Part shown: positions 59,305 through 64,000 of the stretch, in pieces
Position numbering within the stretch: position 1 is the stretch's first letter
Layout: each line of letters starts with the position of its first letter
Assembly: GCA_965220985.1 (NCBI GenBank)
Contig: OZ244854.1
Coordinates: 1,612,001-1,676,000, forward strand
Reading direction: 5' to 3'
DNA length: 64,000 nt
Source of the DNA: JAPPHA01 sp965220985
GTDB lineage: Bacteria; Pseudomonadota; Alphaproteobacteria; Rhodobacterales; Rhodobacteraceae
Notes under the pieces: model-generated
The model's database searches: none
The model's input: only the letters and a program-made list of their open reading frames with translations
Told to the model about the DNA's origin: nothing
Translations under genes and position numbers: made by a program

Positions 59305-60987
59305 ATGGCTGCAACCGCCTCGATGCAGGAATTCGAGGCTCTCCTGAATGAAAGCTTCGAAATCGACACACCGACGGAAGGAACCGTCGTCAAGGGTCGG
59401 GTGATTGCGGTCGAAGCCGAAAAAGCGATCATCGACATCGGTTACAAGATGGAAGGCCGTGTCGATCTCAAGGAATTCGCGCGGCAGGGAGAGGCCCCCG
59501 AGATATCCGAGGGCGACAGTGTCGAGGTCTATCTCGAACGGGTCGAAAACGCCCGTGGCGAGGCGGTCATCAGCAGGGACAAGGCGCGGCGCGAAGAGGC
59601 CTGGGACAAGCTCGAGAAAGCCTATGCCGCCGGCGAAAAGGTTGACGGGCGGATCTTCAATCGGGTCAAGGGCGGATTCACTGTCGATCTCGGCGGCGCC
59701 GTGGCGTTTCTGCCAGGTTCCCAGGTCGACGTTCGCCCGGTTCGCGACGTGACCCCGCTCATGGAACTTCCTCAGCCATTTCAAATCCTGAAACTGGACC
59801 GCAAGAAGGGCAACATCGTCGTCTCGCGTCGGGCGATCCTCGAGGAGTCGCGCGCCGAGCAACGCGCGGAAGTTGTCGGTCGCCTGAATGACGGCGACGT
59901 GGTCGAGGGTCTCGTCAAGAACGTGCTGGACTACGGCGCCTTCGTGGATCTCGGCGGTGTCGACGGCTTGCTGCACGTGACGGACATGGCCTGGCACCGG
60001 GTGCGCCATCCGTCCGAAGTGGTCAGCGTCGGCGACACGATCAAGGTGCAGATCGTCAAGATCAATCGCGAGAATCAGCGGATCAGTCTTGGCATCAAGC
60101 AACTGCAGGAAGATCCCTGGAAGTCGGTTCGCGAGACCTATCCGATCGACACGATCCACACCGGACGCGTCACGAACATCACGGACTACGGCGCCTTTGT
60201 CGAACTTCAGCCAGGCGTCGAAGGCCTGGTTCACGTTTCCGAGATGTCGTGGACCAAGAAAAACCTCCATCCCGGTCGAATCGTGTCTACGTCCCAGGAA
60301 GTCCAGGTCATGGTGCTCGATGTCGACCCGAACAAGAGGCGCGTGTCGCTCGGATTGAAGCAGGTCCAGGGAAATCCGTGGGAGAATTTCGCGGCGAACT
60401 CCCCGTCAGGCACCAAGTTGTCGGGAGAGGTCAAGAACATCACCGAATTCGGCCTGTTCGTGGGTCTCGACGGTGGCATCGACGGCATGATTCACCTCTC
60501 GGATCTCAGCTGGGACATGCCGGGAGACCAGGCGATCAAGGAGTATCGGAAAGGCGACATGGTCGATGTGCTCGTCCTCGACGTCGATCCGGAAAAGGAA
60601 CGGATTTCGCTGTCGGTCAAGGCGCTGAACGATCCGTTTGTCGAGGCCGTCTCCGGACTCAAGAAAGGCGAGGTTGTCACGGTGACCGTTTCGTCGATCG
60701 AGGACGGTGGCATCGGCGTGGAGTACGAGGGCGTGCAGTCGTTTGTTCGGCGCGCCGACCTCAGTCGCGACAGGTCCGAACAACGTCCCGACCGTTATTC
60801 GGTCGGTGACAAGGTCGACGTCCTGGTCACAGGAATCGAGCGTGGCGGACGCAAGATGCGATTGTCGATCAAGGCCCGCGAAATCGCCGAGGAAAAAGAG
60901 GCTGTTGCCCAGTATGGATCGACCGATTCGGGGGCGTCCCTTGGCGACATTCTTGGCGCTGCGCTGCAAAAGAAGGAAGACGACTGA
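59305..60987 (+). CDS. rpsA: 30S ribosomal protein S1
   Basis: This 560-residue protein has six S1 (OB-fold) domains, visible as successive GxxxxGxV and VxL...VHVSE blocks (VDGLLHVTDMAWHR, VEGLVHVSEMSWTKKN, IDGMIHLSDLSWDMP). It binds mRNA leaders and helps translation start. Three ATGs compete: 59290, 59299 and 59305. The last gives MAATASMQEFEALLNESFE, matching the beginning of alphaproteobacterial S1 and a length near 560; the GGAAAG at 59284 is a better fit to 59290. S1 mRNAs often lack a standard ribosome-binding site. A palindromic segment follows the stop. Confidence 0.96.
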   Translation: MAATASMQEFEALLNESFEIDTPTEGTVVKGRVIAVEAEKAIIDIGYKMEGRVDLKEFARQGEAPEISEGDSVEVYLERVENARGEAVISRDKARREEAWDKLEKAYAAGEKVDGRIFNRVKGGFTVDLGGAVAFLPGSQVDVRPVRDVTPLMELPQPFQILKLDRKKGNIVVSRRAILEESRAEQRAEVVGRLNDGDVVEGLVKNVLDYGAFVDLGGVDGLLHVTDMAWHRVRHPSEVVSVGDTIKVQIVKINRENQRISLGIKQLQEDPWKSVRETYPIDTIHTGRVTNITDYGAFVELQPGVEGLVHVSEMSWTKKNLHPGRIVSTSQEVQVMVLDVDPNKRRVSLGLKQVQGNPWENFAANSPSGTKLSGEVKNITEFGLFVGLDGGIDGMIHLSDLSWDMPGDQAIKEYRKGDMVDVLVLDVDPEKERISLSVKALNDPFVEAVSGLKKGEVVTVTVSSIEDGGIGVEYEGVQSFVRRADLSRDRSEQRPDRYSVGDKVDVLVTGIERGGRKMRLSIKAREIAEEKEAVAQYGSTDSGASLGDILGAALQKKEDD

Positions 60988-60993
60988 TCCACG

Positions 60994-61030
60994 CTTCGGC
61001 AAAGCTTGGTTTGTCGCCGAAGACTTCGGC
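60994..61030 (+). promoter_or_regulatory. Competing hairpins downstream of rpsA
   Basis: CTTCGGC (60994-61000) can pair with GCCGAAG (61016-61022). GCCGAAG can instead pair with the following CTTCGGC (61024-61030), making the mutually exclusive palindrome GCCGAAG-A-CTTCGGC. There is no T-run. It lies between rpsA and ihfB. Confidence 0.4.
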
Positions 61031-61217
61031 ATTGCACGGAGATGGCCTGCGGTGGGCTCGTCGCGGGTGCCGATCGGTTGTTCGGTTCTCGCTGTCGCCT
61101 GATCACGTTATCGTTCTTTCGGGAATTCGGTCATGCTGAATTCCTTTACGGAATCAGGCTGTTCGTGTAACCAAAGGGTTGAACTCCAATGATCCTGACC
61201 GAAGGAGAGAGATGGCC

Positions 61218-61499
61218 ATGGTGAAATCCGAATTGGTTGCAATGATCGCCAGGGACTTCGGTCTCAGGAAAATCTACGCCGAACAGGCGGTTTCGGCCAT
61301 TCTCGATGAAATGATCGACGGGTTGGCCAGAGGCGATCGTGTCGAATTGCGCGGATTCGGAACGTTTGCCGTCCGTTACCGTGGTCAGCGCAAGGCCCGA
61401 AACCCGCGAACAGGTGCTCCGGTCACCGTCGTCGAGAAGCATGTTCCAGTGTTCACGACCGGAAAAAACCTCAGGAATCGCCTGAACAGCCTGGGGTAG
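61218..61499 (+). CDS. ihfB: Integration host factor beta subunit
   Basis: This 93-residue DNA-bending protein forms a heterodimer with IHF-alpha. The dimer core (KSELVAMIARDFGLRKIYAEQAVSAILDEMI) and the DNA-binding arm RGDRVELRGFGTFAVRYRGQRKARNPRTGAPVTV are complete. ATG 61218 gives the family's MVKSEL start and normal length; ATG 61212 with AAGGAG four bases upstream is the alternative. It follows rpsA after about 230 bases and precedes lapA, the usual alphaproteobacterial order. The protein shapes DNA at many promoters and recombination sites. Confidence 0.95.
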   Translation: MVKSELVAMIARDFGLRKIYAEQAVSAILDEMIDGLARGDRVELRGFGTFAVRYRGQRKARNPRTGAPVTVVEKHVPVFTTGKNLRNRLNSLG

Positions 61500-61532
61500 C
61501 CTGCAGTCACCTCAAACGCCGGTCGTGATCGG

Positions 61533-61895
61533 ATGATCCAGTTCTTTCGAGTCATCTTCCTGTGCGTCCTCGCGATTCTTCTCGTGATGCTGTGCCTGGT
61601 CAATCGCGACATCGTGACGTTTCGGTTGTTCCCAGAAGTCGTCGGCAAGGCGCTGGGCATCTCCGGAGCCTATCTTGTTCCGCAATATCTCGTCGTGTTC
61701 GGTGCCGTTTTCGTTGGCGTGATTGCAGGTGTCGTCCGCGAATACATCCGAGGTCACCGGCATCGGAAGCAGGCGAGCGAACGCGGACGCAGGCTTCGCC
61801 GGCTCGAACGCGAGATCGACGAGCTCAAGTCCAGCTCCGGAAAGCCTCGGGCTGGAGACGACGTTCTTGAACTTCTCGAGATCGACAAGCGATGA
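61533..61895 (+). CDS. lapA: LapA family (DUF1049) membrane protein
   Basis: This 120-residue protein has two N-terminal transmembrane helices (FFRVIFLCVLAILLVMLCLVN; YLVVFGAVFVGVIAGVVREYI), joined by NRDIVTFRLFPEVVG, and a cytoplasmic, charged coiled tail (RRLRRLEREIDELKSS). In E. coli LapA/LapB regulate lipopolysaccharide assembly. A tetratricopeptide LapB partner is not seen nearby, so the function is inferred from the family. The stop overlaps the trpF start as ATGA, so it is translationally coupled to trpF. Confidence 0.88.
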   Translation: MIQFFRVIFLCVLAILLVMLCLVNRDIVTFRLFPEVVGKALGISGAYLVPQYLVVFGAVFVGVIAGVVREYIRGHRHRKQASERGRRLRRLEREIDELKSSSGKPRAGDDVLELLEIDKR

Positions 61896-62551
61896 AGGTG
61901 AAGATCTGCGGATTGTCTGACGCGGCATCGGTTGATGCGAGCGTCGCTGCGGGGGCCGCCTATGTCGGGTTCGTGTTTTTCCCCAAGTCTCCGCGCAACG
62001 TGTCGATCAGCGAGGCGCGTGATCTTGCCGCCAGAGTCCCGAACGGGGTCTGCCGCACGGGGCTGTTCGTCGACCCAGATGACGCGCAGATCGACCGTGT
62101 TCTTGAAAGTGTGCCGCTCGACTTGATCCAGCTTCACGGCTCCGAGTCATGCGAGCGCGTCCAGTCGATCAAGGACAGCTTCGGATTGCCGGTGATGAAG
62201 TCGCTGGGAATTGGAACGGAATCCGATGTTGAGCAGATCGAGGACTGGGATGGTCACGTCGATCAACTGCTCGTTGACGCGCGACCGGCTGCCCACGCAG
62301 ACCGACCCGGTGGACATGGGAATGCATTCGATTGGAGTCTCCTGGCGAACCGGACATGGAACCTGCCATGGATGCTGGCCGGCGGACTGGATGTCGGCAA
62401 TGTCGGTGCGGCCATTCGAATGACGGGTGCAACGCAGGTCGATGTGTCATCAGGGGTTGAATCGGCTCCCGGAATCAAGGATTGCGATCGGATCAAGGCG
62501 TTCATCGGCGCGGCCACGGAATCGATTGCAACGGTTCGATGTGGCGACTGA
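61892..62551 (+). CDS. trpF: Phosphoribosylanthranilate isomerase
   Basis: This 219-residue TIM-barrel enzyme converts phosphoribosylanthranilate to CdRP in tryptophan synthesis. The start VKICGLSD carries the catalytic Cys, and the Asp acid appears in LLVDAR. Other landmarks are YVGFVFFPKSPRNVS, DLIQLHGSES, and WMLAGGLDVGNV with the phosphate site VDVSSGVESAPGIKD. ATG 61892 overlaps lapA by four bases. trpB follows after 38 bases, as in many alphaproteobacteria. Confidence 0.95.
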   Translation: MKVKICGLSDAASVDASVAAGAAYVGFVFFPKSPRNVSISEARDLAARVPNGVCRTGLFVDPDDAQIDRVLESVPLDLIQLHGSESCERVQSIKDSFGLPVMKSLGIGTESDVEQIEDWDGHVDQLLVDARPAAHADRPGGHGNAFDWSLLANRTWNLPWMLAGGLDVGNVGAAIRMTGATQVDVSSGVESAPGIKDCDRIKAFIGAATESIATVRCGD

Positions 62552-62589
62552 AAAGCCGAGGGCGGGACCACAAATGAACGGAAGACGCG

Positions 62590-63837
62590 ATGAGCGAGAA
62601 CCCGATGACTGCAGCTGATGGATTGAACACCCACCGCGGTGGACCCGACGAACGCGGACGCTTCGGAAAGTACGGCGGCCGATTCGTGTCGGAAACCTTG
62701 ATGCCGCTCATCCTCGATCTCGAGGCGGAATACACGCGGGCACGGGTCGATCCGGAGTTCCTGGCGGAAATGGCCTGGTTCAGAACCCACTACATCGGCA
62801 GGCCGTCACCGCTGTATTTTGCCGAGCGGTTGACCGACCACTTCGGCGGCGCGCGAATCTACATGAAGCGCGACGAACTCAACCACACCGGTGCGCACAA
62901 GATCAACAACGTGCTGGGACAGGTCCTGCTGGCAAGGCGCATGGGCAAGACCCGGATCATCGCCGAAACAGGTGCCGGCCAGCATGGGGTTGCAACAGCA
63001 ACTGCCTGCGCGCGATTCGGACTTCAATGCGTTGTCTACATGGGTGCGCATGATGTCGAACGGCAGGCCCCCAACGTGTTTCGGATGAAGCTCCTGGGCG
63101 CTGAAGTCGTTCCCGTCACGGCGGGTCGAGGCACGCTCAAGGACGCCATGAACGAGGCGCTCCGGGACTGGGTGACATACGTGGAATCCACGTTCTATTG
63201 CATCGGCACCGTGGCTGGACCGCACCCGTACCCGGCGATGGTTCGCGATTTCCAATGCATCATCGGCGAGGAAACGCGGACGCAGCTGCACGAGCAGGAG
63301 GGTCGGCTTCCAGACACGCTGGTCGCCTGCATCGGTGGCGGTTCAAACGCCATGGGACTGTTCCATCCGTTTCTTGACGACCCTTCGGTCAGGATCATTG
63401 GCGTCGAGGCTGGCGGGAAGGGGGTCGACGACAGGATGGAGCACTGCGCGTCCCTGACTGGCGGTCGCCCGGGCGTGCTTCACGGCAACCGGACCTATCT
63501 GCTGCAGGATCCTGATGGACAGATCCTGGACGGATACTCGATTTCTGCCGGGCTGGACTATCCCGGGATCGGACCGGAGCATTCGTGGCTTCGCGACACC
63601 GGACGGGTTGAGTATGTCTCGGTGACCGACGACGAGGCCCTTGAAGCGTTTCAGCTGTGTTGCCGGCAGGAGGGAATCATTCCGGCGCTGGAACCGTCGC
63701 ATGCGCTTGCCCACGTGGGGCGCATTGCGGGCGATCTTCCGAAGGACCACTTGCTCGTGATGAACATGTGCGGACGCGGCGACAAGGACGTGTTCGCGGT
63801 TTCGAGGCTGCTCGGCGAGGAGTTCGAGGAGACCTGA
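62590..63837 (+). CDS. trpB: Tryptophan synthase beta subunit
   Basis: This 415-residue PLP enzyme condenses indole and serine to tryptophan. The catalytic Lys sits in NHTGAHKINN. Other features are GRFGKYGGRFVSETLMP, the indole-site AETGAGQHGVATA, YMGAHDVERQAPNVFRMKLLGAEVVPV, the phosphate-binding CIGGGSNAMG loop, and the ending NMCGRGDKDVFAV. ATG 62590 is supported by the preceding AGACGCGATGAG context and family alignment. No trpA is visible in the last 160 bases, so it lies outside or elsewhere. Confidence 0.97.
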   Translation: MSENPMTAADGLNTHRGGPDERGRFGKYGGRFVSETLMPLILDLEAEYTRARVDPEFLAEMAWFRTHYIGRPSPLYFAERLTDHFGGARIYMKRDELNHTGAHKINNVLGQVLLARRMGKTRIIAETGAGQHGVATATACARFGLQCVVYMGAHDVERQAPNVFRMKLLGAEVVPVTAGRGTLKDAMNEALRDWVTYVESTFYCIGTVAGPHPYPAMVRDFQCIIGEETRTQLHEQEGRLPDTLVACIGGGSNAMGLFHPFLDDPSVRIIGVEAGGKGVDDRMEHCASLTGGRPGVLHGNRTYLLQDPDGQILDGYSISAGLDYPGIGPEHSWLRDTGRVEYVSVTDDEALEAFQLCCRQEGIIPALEPSHALAHVGRIAGDLPKDHLLVMNMCGRGDKDVFAVSRLLGEEFEET

Positions 63838-64000
63838 ACTCCGGCGTTTAGATCGCATCCTGGCTGGTTGCCGGGGCGTTCAGTTCGACTTTGCCTGCGT
63901 TTTCACCCGCATTTCTGCACTGTTTCGCTTACATGACGCACGACCGCTGTTGATTGATCATCATCGAGTTCGTGTTCGTCCTTCTCGGGCGAAGTTCTGC
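63838..64000. other. Right edge after trpB, nothing recognised
   Basis: The last 163 bases contain no start codon with a supported ribosome-binding site and no recognisable gene end. Confidence 0.4.

Overview
The window is a piece of an alphaproteobacterial chromosome. The evidence is the housekeeping order aroA-cmk-rpsA-ihfB-lapA-trpF-trpB, the linked coaBC-dut-moeB cluster, and the block phoH-ybeY-corC-lnt-trmB. Class II EPSP synthase signatures and the MscS, MlaA/MlaC and Ugp proteins fit the same group, and a Rhodobacterales-like genome is the best guess. No rRNA, tRNA or CRISPR array was found.

Layout. 1-4.1 kb: the end of a DNA methylase-like gene, then a three-gene operon on the minus strand (Rad50-like ATPase with a zinc hook, winged-helix middle protein, PD-(D/E)XK nuclease). 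It has the composition of an ABC-three-component/Lamassu-type defence system. 4.7-18.9 kb: core metabolism (moeB, dut, coaBC, cobU and a phosphatase, gshB, a GH2 glycosidase, rsmD, a ferredoxin-reductase-like flavoprotein, peroxiredoxin, MscS channel, pterin dehydratase, GDPD, RidA, mlaA-mlaC). 19.3-24.6 kb: accessory patch (coiled-coil protein, DUF433 regulator with a decayed VapC45-like partner, class A PBP, ArdC-like metallopeptidase). 24.9-29.7 kb: an Rpn (PD-(D/E)XK, formerly 'transposase_31') gene cut in two by an apparently complete recombinase-in-trio (RIT) element. The element has three overlapping tyrosine recombinases between 92-bp inverted repeats. The 3' end of the rpn gene is also tandemly duplicated.

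30.2-45.3 kb: class II aldolase, membrane di-iron hydroxylase, a CaiA/CaiD-like CoA-thioester operon with an NDP-forming CoA ligase, a DMT permease, the ugpBAEC glycerol-3-phosphate importer, a degenerate IrrE/PIN pair, and a dienoyl-CoA-reductase-like SDR. 45.4-51.9 kb: gyrB, a VOC protein, a MerR regulator-VWA protein operon and a divergent AhpD-like gene. 52.1-63.8 kb: dense core operons for RNA maturation, envelope, aromatic amino acid synthesis, ribosomal protein S1, IHF-beta and tryptophan synthesis.

The most interesting points are these. (i) The three-component defence operon has a perfect palindrome over its first start codon. (ii) The RIT insertion site is so clean that removing the element plus one 7-bp repeat restores a 345-codon rpn reading frame. 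(iii) A strong internal Shine-Dalgarno/start lies in rpn, and its C-terminal domain is duplicated as a free-standing small ORF, resembling an RpnS-type intragenic antitoxin that has become a separate gene. (iv) Two toxin-like genes (VapC45-like and PIN) are degenerate beside intact-looking partners.
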